This document shows, in pieces, positions 10,150 through 21,848 of a stretch of 64,000 bases of DNA (its first letter is position 1; every line of letters begins with the position of its first letter). The translations under genes and the position numbers were made by a program. The notes below the pieces were generated by a model. It searched no databases. It was not told where the DNA came from and was given only the letters and a program-made list of their open reading frames with translations. The stretch is from Hygrophila difformis (Eukaryota > Streptophyta > Magnoliopsida > Lamiales > Acanthaceae): assembly GCA_030278955.1 (NCBI GenBank), contig JAOANR010000013.1, forward strand, positions 45,730,191 to 45,794,190, read 5' to 3'.

Positions 10150-11030
10150 TTAAATGTTACTAACTTGCATATGCTCTGACCGTTCTAATTTCTGGACAAA
10201 TATATATGCTCCACTCATTCAAATTCATTGTAAAAATCTAAATGTTATAAGTACTAATTTGGATTTCCACTTGTTCAAGTTTTCTGGACAATTTTTATGC
10301 TACTAACCTGTGTATATATGCTCCGCTTGTTCTAAATACTTTGGTAAATAAATGCATAGGACCCAATTTTATTATTTTATTATTTTTAAATTTTAAAATT
10401 TCAGTTATTAACGATTAACTTTTATTTCAAATTTTAATACTTTATTAGCACGATTAATTTTCTATTCGTAATTGTATGTTTGTATTCTATTAAATGTTAT
10501 ACTCCTGTATTTTTAAAAATTTGAAATTATATTTAGTATTATGCTTATTTCTTAACTTGCCCTTCATTGTGAAAATATACTTTTCGTTCCGCCAACCTTT
10601 TAAGTTGAATTTTGTGCATAAATAATTTTATGCTTGCAAGATAATTTTTTTTAATTATTATTTTTTAAGTTTGAAAAATCATTAATGTTACCAACTTGAA
10701 TAAATATTTTACCCTTTCAAGTTCCTTGCATAAATCTAAATGTTACTAACCTGAATATGCACCCGTCCTTTAAGTTCGCCGCAGAAATCTATATGTTATT
10801 AAGTTGGATGTGTTAAGCCTGTTCAAGTTCTCTGGACAAATAATTATATTACTAATCTGAATTGTTGCTCAGCCTGTTCAAGTTCCTCGACAAATATTTA
10901 TATTACTAACCTGAATTGTTGCTCAGCCTATTCAAGTTCCCTGGACAAATATTTATACTAACTTGAATTGCTGCTCAGCCTGTTCAAGTTTCCTGGACAA
11001 ATATTTATACTAACCTAAATTACTCTGCCT
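10150..11030. repeat. Degenerate ~55-bp minisatellite
   Basis: The clearest units begin with CCTGTTCAAGTTC at about 10818, 10873, 10927 and 10979, a period of 52-55 bp. Each reads on through CTGGACAAATATTTAT and ACTAACCTGAATTG. More decayed units extend left to about 10150. The same array recurs at 19.74-19.99, 20.34-20.40, 20.93-21.13 and 21.60-21.74 kb. Confidence 0.8.
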
Positions 11031-11084
11031 CTGCTTCGAACAACAGAAAAATGTTACTAAAACTTAGTAAGACCGAAAGGAACA

Positions 11085-13400
11085 AATAGAAGCATACCTG
11101 AACACTTGATTCAAAGAATTCAAAGATTGATTAACCTTCATACCTCTTGTTCATCGACCTCCACTCAACATTTGCTCGAACTGTAGTTATTACAATACTC
11201 TCATATCACATCAAAATGATGGCTATTGGGAAAAAAAAAGGAGGAGGAAAAAAGGAAATAGAAAAAAAATGATAGTCGAGTTTGTTACCTCTTGTTTCTC
11301 CAACACGAAAACTCGTGAAATCAATTTCTTCATGTACTATAAAATAGGAAGAAATTTAGACACATGTTGGATGAGGGCACATTCTGGACGCCATATTCTG
11401 ATTAATCGAAAAAATACTCTCACATCATTTACTTCCAAAGAATCAAACATGAATAAACAAACACAACAGGAAGTTACTAAATTTAAGATCTCTCTTCAAT
11501 TACACTACCATGCCAATCTCACTATAGATTCTTAACTGAAAACAGACATAACGCTCTATTACAACTAACATAATTATGCACTGTGCATAATTTGAAACCA
11601 ATGCAATAGATGCGATCAACCACAACATCTAATAGTGCATAGTATAATACTCCAACAAGGGAAAGCAAAGTACCTCTCATATATAAAGACCAACGACAGT
11701 GCAGACATCACGACTAAATGGTGGCATTCTTTATGTCCACCAGCTTTGCAAGTGATGTTTGATTAGTACATTCTTTGATCGGTTACTGAAAACAAGCTGA
11801 GGAAGAAAACCACATCAACTAGAATCAAACATGCAATGTAACACAGTATAAGACTCCACATAAAAGTCTGAAAAGGTCTAAGGATTTGACACCTGGGGTT
11901 TTTAGCATCCATTTGCAAAAAAAAGCTGAAAACCGATGAAAGGAGCCCAATACCAAAATGTATAAGGTTTGATCAGTTAAATAAGAAAGAATCATCTGGA
12001 GTGATTCTTCAGGTAGAGCCAGGAACTGTCTTGGTAATCATCAGAAGCTGCATACTATGATTACATAAATGAAAGATGGAGCATAGCATCAATTCTGACC
12101 TGAATGAGGTTCAATGCAGCTAGTGTGGCGATATGATGCAACAAATATAGGAACTGGTATTGTGGGTAATGGGCATAAATAGCAGCATAAGCAAACATTC
12201 CGAGAAATCCCTAATGCAAAAAATGACATCTAAATCAACACCACATAACTCAAGTCACAACAGAACATTATCAAGAGAGAAGGAGATATCAACTGTCTGG
12301 ATAATTTCTTAGACATATTAAAGCATCAACACAAAGAGCCGACATCCTACTAGCCCAACTACAGAGTTTGAAACAGCACATTTTTACTTTTTACATGAAC
12401 TTTGGATCGTTTGATTTAAACTAGATCATGAGGAACTGGCCTGAGAAATTGAATAGACCATTTTCTTCAACACTCAACAATCAGCTTTTTAACTTATCTG
12501 GATGAAGACTCACTGTTAACTTTGTACAACTACTCCAACTTTGAAGGAATAACAAGCCACCATTAGGCCATAAATGAAATGAACAAACCCGCGTCAAAAT
12601 TCAAATAGGTTATATCAAAGACAATGCAATCAATATCTGCAATCTGTTGGAGAATGTATATATAGAGCCTTCAGCGTCCAAGGCATTCTATCTTCTTGGT
12701 CAAAAAACAGAGGGAATAAACAAATCAAGACTGGGAAAAATAGAAATGAAACTTTTAGCATTTCCTTATTTTGAAACCAATACATCAACTTAGTATTAGT
12801 ATATCTAGCACCCTTAGAAGGGAAAGCAAAGTACCTATCATCATATAAATATACAATGACCGAAGGGAGGGCACACAGTCGGACAAAGACAAAGGGTGGC
12901 ATTCTTTCTCTCCACCAACATAGACAGTAATGTTTAATTTCTGGTACATTCTTTGATCGATCAATGAAAAGAAGATGAGGTCAAAAACCACCAATGAAAA
13001 ACAAAGATGCAATATACCACAAAATTCCCAGGACCCCACATAAAAGTCTAGAAAGGATTTTGAAAGTACCAAGGATTTGACACCATAGGTTTAGGCTTTA
13101 GCATCCATTTTATGAAAGACTGAGAACCAAAGAACCCAAAGGATCTCCATCAGTATGATGATATAGATCAAAAAGGATGACCATTATGTAAAACAGAGGG
13201 TAGGAGTAAAAACAATCAAAGCAACACAGTGCCATTGTTATAACATAAAAAACCAAAAGGAACAGACGAGAGGAGGCGTACGTGAACATTATGCCGCATG
13301 AAGTTGTCCCGTTGCAAGAATTTAAAGATCGAATAATCTTCATACAACCCCACCCATCATTTGTTCAAGCCACAGTTATGAGATATATGAAAACAGACAA
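11085..13400 (-). pseudogene. Duplicated, decayed host gene region (minus strand)
   Basis: This region contains an internal duplication: about 11640-11960 resembles 12800-13150, sharing CTTTGATCG, CCACATAAAAGTCT and AAGGATTTGACACC. A segment at 11110-11240 resembles 13270-13390 and 30040-30190. Plant-like splice signals and short coding-like stretches occur on the minus strand, the best being the exon at 12100-12210. The longer copy of one duplicated piece (near 12860-12945) keeps an open frame, while its partner near 11700-11760 has stops. I cannot assemble a full gene or name the product. Frames of 77-95 aa here mix presumed exon and intron and are not listed separately. Confidence 0.35.
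12100..12210 (-). CDS. Possible exon of an unidentified membrane protein
   Basis: This is a 111-nt open stretch (37 codons). On the minus strand it is bounded by an acceptor (TTTTTTGCATTAG before 12210) and a donor (CAG/GTCAGA after 12100). It begins GFLGMFAYAAIYAHYPQYQ and continues with a hydrophobic helix rich in Leu, His and Ala, so it reads like one transmembrane segment. A possible next exon lies at 11992-12047, after the acceptor TATGCAG. I do not recognise the family. It could be a live gene fragment or a relic. Confidence 0.35.
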
Positions 13401-14406
13401 TCAGACTACATCAAAGTAATCGTTAAGCTAACAAACTAAACAAACCACATGAACCCCATCAAGAATTAAAATTTGATTATATAAAGGAGATCATCAAGAA
13501 TAGTTTTACATCAAGAATTGAAACAAGTGTAGGGAAAGGGCAACCGAATGTTATTTTTCCACTCAAGAAATTTGAAAAAACCAGACATGAAACATTGGGG
13601 GAACCCCAATTTACGATTTGATTTTTCAATAAAAAGAAAAAGGAAACTTCAGTTCGAAAAGGCCAATTGGATATTGCAATTGTAAATCTATATCTAAAAA
13701 ACAAGCAGAAAAGATGCAAGAGAAAGGGAATGACAGAAAATCTCAAAACTTAGCAATTTTATCCTCATTGAAAATTGTAAACACTAATCATCTTACCGAA
13801 TTAGGTGTAATGAAGAACAGCGACGATCATATGGCTCTCGTTCTTCTGGGCGGCTTCTCTGCCATCTCAGAATCCACCCTCCCTAATATTCTCCTTGTCG
13901 TTATTTCTCTCCCGACTCTGAGACCAAAGTGCAGAACAGAAGAAATCGCATTGCTTGCCTTCTTCTGGTCCCCTCTAACATCTCAGAATCTGTCCTCTCT
14001 ATTTTTATTCTCTCTGCATCTTGAAACCAAAGTGCAGAATAAAAGAATGGTAATGGAGACTGATGTATTATACATAGGTGGCCGACGCTGCAACGGTTAC
14101 ATTTTAATTAAAAATAAACCGTGTGATTCTAGATTATGGACGGTTCAGATTGTTTACATATATTTACCGTATCTTGATGAAAATCTCTAAATAACGGTTG
14201 TGTTTTAATTAAATTGAAACCTCACTATTTTAGATAATGGATCACATATTGTTTTCATATACACCGAATCCGTCACTTGTAAAATACAACTACTTTATTA
14301 AAAAACAAAAAAATTCAATAGTTATGGATGTTGCATCAAAATTAAACGGATTTGTTCGGGTACGGAGGCTTGATATCCATGTACTACGGATGCTCCTACA
14401 CCGTTG
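13400..14406. other. No supported gene
   Basis: The 158-aa plus-strand frame at 13714-14190 has no recognisable domain or codon pattern and spans repeat-like sequence, so it is not accepted. The 13.80-14.05 kb part is less AT-rich and could be a former first exon or 5' UTR of the minus-strand region to its left. That is a guess from position only. Confidence 0.3.
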
Positions 14407-14419
14407 ATATATTTTGTAT

Positions 14420-14533
14420 ATTTTTTTTTTTTGGTAAACAGTGACACGAGGGATAGGGGCCGGGTGGGGATCGAACTCCCAACCTATGGTTGAGAGAAGG
14501 GGGACTTCACCGCTAAGGTAAGTCCCAACCCCC
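14420..14533 (-). mobile_element. tRNA-derived SINE with 13-bp target duplication
   Basis: On the minus strand it carries a Pol III B box (GGGAGTTCGATCCCC, 14466-14480) and an A-box-like segment (TTAGCGGTGAAG), and ends in an A tail (plus-strand T run 14420-14432). It is flanked by perfect 13-bp direct repeats ATATATTTTGTAT at 14407-14419 and 14534-14546. Three relatives lie at 52.8-53.3 kb. Confidence 0.9.
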
Positions 14534-14679
14534 ATATATTTTGTATGTTGATGGTTGAGATTAATTTAAGGGTTAAAATAATAAATTTGCACAAAAATAA
14601 ATGAAATGAAATGAGATAGGGTTTTTTCTATTATATCCCAATTCAGAGTAGATTTCTAGTAAAAGCGAGTAATAGTATA

Positions 14680-15535
14680 TTTCAGCGGCACATCTTGTAT
14701 AATTCAGCGACGGAACATATATTATTCAACGACTTAGTAATATGTAGAAACTATTGCTGAAAGAAGAATGTACGTCGCTGAAAAGAACGCTTTTTGGTCG
14801 CTGAAAATAGTACTTGGCATCACTGAAAGAAAAAATACACACCGCTGAAAAACGAAGTCGTCATCCGAAATGGCGATCACAGTTGAATAATATTTTATTA
14901 CACTAACATACTAATTGTCATTTAAAATGGCGACTAATGAAAAAAATTATGTGAACAGTGGAAATCGCCATCCCATATGGCGATTAAAATATATATTTTT
15001 TTAAAAGTTATCTGGTAGCCATCTTGGAACTTAGCTAGTAGCCATCTTGGATGGCGACTATGAAAAAAAAATTAAGTTAGAACTTAGCTAGTAGCCATCT
15101 TGAATGGCGACTGTTTTTTTTTTTAAAAAAGTTAGCCTAGATAATGAAAAGAAATTGATACTGTTGTTGTCGCTGAAAAACATCTAATCACATCGCTGAG
15201 AAGAATACCGATATGTCGCTGAATATGACCTAACTGGGTCGCTTATAGAACCATAGCATTTCGCTGAAAAATATTTAGAAAAAATCGCTGAAAATATATA
15301 GAACGGATGTTAATCGCTGAAAATAATAAATACAAATCGCTGAAAATATCTAAAAATAACATCAATAATTTTCTGAAAAGAACACTTTACATCGCTAAAA
15401 AGAATATTGATATATCCCTGAAAAGAATAGGAACATATTGCTGAAAAGAATGGGAACCTTTCGCTGAAAAACATGAGAAAGTCTCGCTGAAAGGAATTGA
15501 CATTTTTCGCTGAGCCGATTTAGATTTTGCACTGA
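14680..15535. repeat. Array of spaced TCGCTGAAA motifs
   Basis: More than twenty copies of TCGCTGAAAA or close variants occur, at roughly 20-45 bp spacing. At the left end (14683-14735) the motif is in the opposite orientation (TTCAGCGAC). The middle (14865-15115) instead carries ATGGCGACT / AGCCATCTTG motifs in both orientations. There is no coding potential. It resembles subterminal repeats that bind a transposase, but I found no terminal inverted repeat or target duplication to fix the element. Confidence 0.65.
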
Positions 15536-15991
15536 ATTGTTGATTATAATTTTTGTCGTAATTATTTTCTTATTTTAGTTAATTATATTTTAGGATATAA
15601 ATCCGTTTAAGATATGAAGTATTTTTTGTTAATTTGGTAACTAATGAAACCGTTACACATTATTTTGGACAACTCATTTACAACCCTTGGATTAAAATGA
15701 ATGGTTGTGAATAATGCCTTGAAGTCCTGTGGCATCCCTGATCGCACCATAACCGGACCCCAAAATTAAATACTACTATGATTTTTACTTTTTTTGGTGA
15801 ACAGAGAATTAAATACTAGTATGATATTTTACCAAAAATTTAATACTCCAATTCGTATGATTAAAATTTTAAATTTCGCCAAAATTAAATTTAAAATTTA
15901 TGTTTTAAATATGGATGTTGTAATACGTTTTGTTGTGGGTACATTATAATAATTATCTTTTAATTTGTTAATGTTTAATATAAGTAATTAA

Positions 15992-16452
15992 GGGCCGTTT
16001 GGATTGGCTTTTGAAAAAAGCAGAAGCCAAAAGCAGAAGAGGAAATGAAAGCCAAAAACAGAAGCAGGTAACTTTTGTGTTTGGATGGAATGTTTGAAAA
16101 GCAGTTTTTTTTCAAAAGTGTGTTTGGATGTGTAAAAGTAAAAAGTGCTTTTTAAATGTGTAAATTACCAAAAAGGACATGCTAATTAATATGATAATAG
16201 GATATATTTATAGTGTAATTTATATTAAGTAATGAGGGTATTTAAGTCTTTGCACAATTTACGAAGTGCTTTTGGCTTCTGCTTTTTGGAGAAGCACCCC
16301 TGGGCTGCTTCTCTCAAAAGCACTTTTGTAGCTTTTCGAGGTGCTTCTGCTTTTTTTGAAAAGCCAAACCAAACGTTTATTTTCCACCAAAAGTGCTTTT
16401 GGCAGAAGCAAAAGCCAAAAGCACCTTACCAAAAGCCATTCCAAACACCCTC
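15992..16452. mobile_element. Tourist-like (PIF/Harbinger) MITE, copy 1
   Basis: This 461-bp element has ends GGGCCGTTTGGATTGGCTTT / AAAGCCATTCCAAACACCCTC. It is flanked by TAA on both sides (15989-15991, 16453-16455). Inside are many AAGCAGAAGC / GCTTCTGCTTT palindromic motifs. A close relative lies at 55509-55971. Frames at 16232-16495 are translations of it. Confidence 0.88.
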
Positions 16453-16669
16453 TAAAAAATAAAATTTTATCTCTATGTAGTGTGCTGCAAAGCATAAAAT
16501 CAAAATTTCTTTTTTAAGATTACTCCACCAGTCTCATTAATTTTGTATACTTTATTTTTTGGTTGTCCCAATAACAATGATCACTTAATATGTTGAAAAT
16601 ATTAAATCAATATAATAATAATTAGAATCTTAATTGCTCCCCATCCAATTAAAAGTGACAACTGTAATT

Positions 16670-17320
16670 TCTGTGACTAGAGGAAGCCGAATTCCTCTTA
16701 GCAATTTCCAGGTGCGATTTGACGAATGATGCAGTCGAAATTATGTAGCGCTCGTACTTGGATTTCGACCATGATTGCTTCCGGCAAATTGGGAGGTTCT
16801 TCCTTATCTTCGTCTTCATCTCTTGAAGGCTGATAGTTCTGGCTGATTTTGCACTTTTTCGATGATCCTGGGGTTGGAGATTCGATTGAATTTCTATTGG
16901 CATCCTCCCTTTTCAGAATTTTGAAAGCAACTAATTTATAAATGCCAACAAGTGGAGTATACGTACTTACTACTACCAATGGTGAACATTTAATTGTAGT
17001 AAATTCATGCGGTTATAATGGTTCCCATTTACTACTACCTTATATGGATTGAGAGCAACTCTACCTATCACCAATTGGTTTTAGGTGTGAGCCTCTCATC
17101 CAATGAATCTCTACATTAATCCATTCCCAAAGTTTTAAGATTTGTTGTCGTCATTTGCCAGTGGGGATCTTGGGAGCTTTATGAGATCTTCTGGTACTAC
17201 TACTACATACATTCTGCACGACCATTTTAACTCAACTGGATGTTCTAGCAATGAATACACATCCATACATTGACCATTTTAGTAAGCATCATGTACTTGG
17301 TTAATGGTACTACTAGTAAT
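16670..17320. repeat. Duplicated block, copy B (MITE-free)
   Basis: This is the partner of 6941-7595. At 16931-16955 it reads CTAATTTATAAATGCCAACA with one TA (16939-16940), the undisturbed target of the Stowaway MITE in copy A. It also has 226 bp (16703-16928) absent from copy A. Confidence 0.8.
16698..16979 (-). pseudogene. Possible F-box-like fragment
   Basis: This is a 93-aa minus-strand frame. Its end contains PPNLPEAIMVEIQVRALHNF, resembling the core of an F-box (LPE.....EI..R). It follows an acidic, Ser/Pro-rich stretch (SRDEDEDKEEPP). There is no partner domain after it: the frame stops at 16698 after about 25 further residues. Most of it lies in the 226 bp that distinguish copy B from copy A. 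If truly F-box-derived it is a short relic. The similarity could be chance. Confidence 0.25.
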
Positions 17321-18214
17321 CATCACCTGCCATTCCTACCATGATGAGATCCTCAGTGGATTTTAAATGGGTTTTTCATGTAGAGGAAGATTCCAGCACA
17401 ATGGATTAGATATATAATTATGGGGAAATTAAAGTACTAATTAAGGTAACTGCTGTGATAACACTATGAACTATATAGGCATAATTAAGGTTCTTTTCTT
17501 GGCAGGTTTTTGGGTACAATAATAATTGGCTGGCCTGAAATTATGTCCTTTGGTAAGGTGACTTGGATATCCACTTTTTCATGTTTTCTGGGCAAATAAT
17601 TGTACAAAACCAAATTTTGATATTTTCTTATATTATAAATTGGGTAATTATTAAAATAAATTATGATTCAAAACTCACTGAAAGTGGCCAACTATACACC
17701 TAAACTTTTTTTTGGAAAAAAGTAATAATAATAACCCTCAATAATAAAAAGGTGAAAAACTATATCCTTCCATCTGATATTACCCTTAAAACCAATTCAA
17801 ACATTAAGCTGTAAGTATGACAAAATAGTCTTTACACATTGGTTCCCATTACTGACCCGTATTTGTGATGTCATAACACTCACTTATCCTAACTCGGATT
17901 GTACATCGGGATTCCCTCTTGCCCTACCACCTGATTTATTCAAATCTTCTCCTTCATTCGTTTCGGGATTGTACATCAAGATCCTGACTCCATTTTTATG
18001 TATATAATAATTTCCACCCATTGAGAAATCTTAAAATTATAGTGTCGTCAGTCGTGAGCATTAAACCAACAGATTTATGTAGAAAAGCCCAACATTTGGG
18101 AAAAAAAAGGAAAAATAGAAAAAAGGCAAATCCAATGGCATATTTCCAACTTCATAATACATTATTATATTCTTCAGTTCTTCCTCATCTCTGCAATTTA
18201 CAATTTCTTATTCC
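17321..18214. other. AT-rich stretch without a supported gene
   Basis: Nothing is recognised here. The 66-aa frame at 18021-18221 is not supported. Confidence 0.35.
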
Positions 18215-18592
18215 TCAATAGATATATCCACCTGCCGCAATAATAGTGTTCAACATTCTACCTTTCACTCGGCAATGGTCTGAGCTGAAATCAACTTCTC
18301 TGTTGATTGGAAACCTAATTAGGACAGAGGGAAGAAGTGGTGGTCTTCGGGGAGACTCCATGTCGGGGAGATACCACTTTGCATCAGGAGCGTTCATGGA
18401 GGAAAAGGGAGACAACTTCCAAGGATGAGCGGCGGCGGCGCCATGGGCAGATCTAGCGAAGTGCAAGGTGGTCAATTCACCCAACAAAAAAATATTAAAG
18501 ATAGTATTACTATAGTTTAATCCAATTAAAATTCTAATAGAGTTTGGCTCGTAATTTCTTAAAATTTTCTCTAATTTTCGTTCATGAAACAC
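18215..18592 (-). CDS. Hypothetical 125-aa frame
   Basis: This minus-strand open frame is less AT-rich in its middle (18290-18470) than its surroundings. It contains Pro/Arg/Ala-rich stretches such as AHGAAAAHPWKLSPF and MESPRRPPLLPS. An internal ATG at about 18360 would give a 48-aa protein. No domain, signal peptide or splice context is recognised. It may be a decayed exon of a host gene or chance. Confidence 0.15.
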   Translation of the reverse strand: MFHERKLEKILRNYEPNSIRILIGLNYSNTIFNIFLLGELTTLHFARSAHGAAAAHPWKLSPFSSMNAPDAKWYLPDMESPRRPPLLPSVLIRFPINREVDFSSDHCRVKGRMLNTIIAAGGYIY

Positions 18593-19249
18593 AACTGAGA
18601 CCGTACATATTTCTTTGGAGTTAGTATATACTTCTATGGATTTAGTAATGACAACAATGGAACAATTATTTAAGCAACGAGTGCGGTGAGAACATAGATC
18701 AGATAATAGCGATCAATTGTTGAATGATTATTACTTATTTTTTTTATTTTTTAGCTTTCACATTTTCCTAGCCTTTCATTCTCTGTAATGCAAAAAATAA
18801 ATAAAAAATTGTTGAATGATTCTTTGGTTATTTTTATAGGTTGAGGATTTTCATGAATGTTAATTAGCATATTTTTTCTATTATTTTATACTTGTTTTTT
18901 TTCTTAAATATACAACAGTTATTATCTTAAAAGTTAATTTTACTGATTTTTATTAAGTGTACAACAATTAGTATTATTTTTTTATTGGATCCACCACTGC
19001 ATGTATCGTTCGGAGTCAAGTCTGGTGTCGAACTTCTCTGATCGGAGATTTCCAGACAATTGTGGATTTTAAAGTTTAGCATGGCTTGGCGAGTCATGAA
19101 GATGAGGGGTCAAAAGATCCATTGACTACTTTACCTGCGATTTAATGTTTTATTTGGGGTTACCGTTGAAAATGGAAGGAATGATACGACTTCACACCTT
19201 TAAATAGCTAAGGGTTATTTTTTTCTTTTTTAAAAAAAATAGGTGTATA

Positions 19250-21848
19250 GTTGGTCACTTTCAGTATGTTGACTTATAATTTAACTCTTACAAATTTGAA
19301 CTTTCAATTATTAGCATGATTAATTATGTATTTTTATTATAAAGTTTGTCAATAAATATTTTTAACAGTTAATAACATAAATTATGTATAAAGAAAGATT
19401 CTAAAAAGTTGATATTCTAGAACTACAAAATTAGAGGAATTTAATAAGATTTTCACTTAACTATGTTTTTTCTTACATAATTATGATAAAAATTTGACTC
19501 AAAGTTAAACAGCGGATAGTACGAAAAAGTGATCCGTAAGAAAAACAGTGAGATGGATGTAGTATATTTGTTTCCAAGTTTTTCAGTTGAATTTAGTAGC
19601 ATTTTATTTCAAAAGTTCATTTTAAGTTTGAACTTTCAATGTTCACGTTATATATTTACTTATTTGAACTTTCAATTATTAATTTTTTTAATTTCAATTT
19701 TAAGTTTGAAAATCTTTAATTTTACTAACCTAGTAACCTCAATGCTCCTTTTCTAGACAAATTTAAATGTTACTTACTAACTTGCATTTGCATATGCTCT
19801 GCCCCGTTATAATTTATGGACAAATATATATGTTACTAAGCTAAATATATTTTTGCCCAAATATATAAGTTACCAACCTGGATATGTTCCGCTTTTTCGA
19901 ATTCGATGAACAAATCTAAATGTTACTAATCTAGATATCTACTTGTTCAAGTTTTCTGGACAAATTTTAGTGTTACTAAGCTCCGCATGTTCCATGGGTA
20001 AATAAATGCATAAAACCAAAATATATTATTTTTTATTTTTAAATTTCAAACTTCCAGCTATTAATTTTTACTTATATTTTAAATTTTAATACTTTGTACC
20101 TGGTATATGTCAAAAAAAATTATTGCTTTATTACGATTAATTTCCTATTCATAGTTTTTATGTTTATATTCTATAAAATGTTATAACTTCTTTTTTTTAA
20201 AATTTGAATTTTTATTTAATATTATAGTTATTTCCTAGCTTGTCTTTTATTGTGAAAATATACTTTTCATTCCGCCAACACTTTACGTTGAATTTTGAGC
20301 ATAAATAATTTTATGCTTGCATTAATTTTATATTACTTCTATTTATATTACTAACCTAAATTGTTGCTCAGCCTGTTCAAGTTCCCTGAACAAATATAAT
20401 CACCTGAATTCCTCTGCTCTGAACAACACAAATATGCTACTGAAACTCAGTAAGACCAAAAGGAACAAATAGAAGCATACCTGAACATTAATTATTATGA
20501 CAATTTAGGATTGATTGATTCAAAGAATTCATCATACCTGGATATGTCCCGCCTATTCCAAATCTAATTTTATTATTTTGTATTTTTAAATTTCAAACTT
20601 CCAGTTATTAATGATTATTTTTTACTTATATTTCAATTTTTAATACTCTATTACCACAATTAATTTTCTATTCGTAATTTTTATGTTTATCTTCAATAAA
20701 ATATTATATATTTTTTAAAAAATTGAAGTTTTATTCAATATTATAGTTATTTCCTAGCTTGTCTTTTAATGTGAAAATATACTTTTCATTCTGCCAACCT
20801 TTTATTTAGTATTATAGTTATTTCCTAGATTTATGCTTGCATTATAATTTTTTCAATTTCAATTTTAAGGTTGAAAATTCTTTAATGTTACCAACTTGAA
20901 TGAATCTATGTTTCCGTCCTTGCATAAATCTAAATGTTACCAATCTGAATATGCTCCCGTCCTTTAAGTTCGCCGTAGAAATCTATGTCATTAACCCAGA
21001 GGTGCTCTACCTGTTCAAGTTCCCTGGACAAATATTTATATTACTAACCTGAATTGTTGCTCAGCCTGTTCAAGTTCTCTGGACAAATATTTATATTACT
21101 AACCTGCATTGCTCAGCATCTGCTCTCAAGAACACAAAAATGTTAGACCAAAATGAATAAATAGAAGCATACCTGAACATTAATTATTATGACAATTCAG
21201 TCTGTTCCAAATACATAGGTAAATAAATGCAAAAATCAAATTTATTATTTTGTATTTTAAATTTCAAACTTCTAGTTATTAACGATTAATTTTTACGTAT
21301 ATTTCAAATTTTAATACTTTATTACCATTATTAATTTTCTATTAGTAATTTTTATGTTTATATTCGATAAATGTTATATATTTTTTTAAATTTTGAATTT
21401 TTATTTAGTATTATTGTTATTTCCTAGCTTGTCTTTTAATGTGAAAATATACTTTTTGTTCTGCCAACCTTTTATTCAGTATTATAGTTATTTCCTAGGT
21501 TTATGCTTACATTATAATTTTTTTCAATTATTAATTTTAAAATTTCAATTTTAAGGTTGAAAATTCTTTAAACTTGAATAAATGTTCCACCCTTCCAAGT
21601 TCCTTGCATAAATCTAAATGTCACTAACCTAAATTTGTTCTCGTCCTTTTAGTTCGCCGTAGAAAGCTATATGTCATTAACCTGGTGGTGCTCGGCTTGT
21701 TCACGTTCTTTGGACAAATATTTATATTACTAACCTCAATTGCTCTGCCTTTGCTCTGAACAACACAAAAGTGTTACTGAAACTCGGTAAGACCATAAGG
21801 AACAAATAGAAGCATACCTCAACATTAATTATTATGACAATTGAAGAT
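19250..21848. repeat. Tandem triplication of a ~620-bp AT-rich unit
   Basis: Three successive units (about 19979-20530, 20546-21195, 21200-21848) share the order TTTATTATTTT...AAATTTCAAACTTC, GTCTTTTAATGTGAAAATATA, GTTCGCCGTAGAAA, the ~55-bp minisatellite, and GAACAAATAGAAGCATACCT. The stretch before them (19250-19979) matches 9450-10380. The whole region is therefore a copy of the 9.4-11.1 kb block, with extra internal repeats. The third unit is interrupted at 21850 by the LINE and resumes at 30024. Confidence 0.8.

Noticed and set aside
13714..14190. 158-aa plus-strand frame
   Set aside because: No domain, no codon pattern and it crosses mixed repeat sequence; length alone is not evidence.
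14680..15535. CRISPR-like or satellite array
   Set aside because: Motifs are only about 10 bp, spacing is irregular and spacers are AT-rich; this is a plant nuclear sequence.
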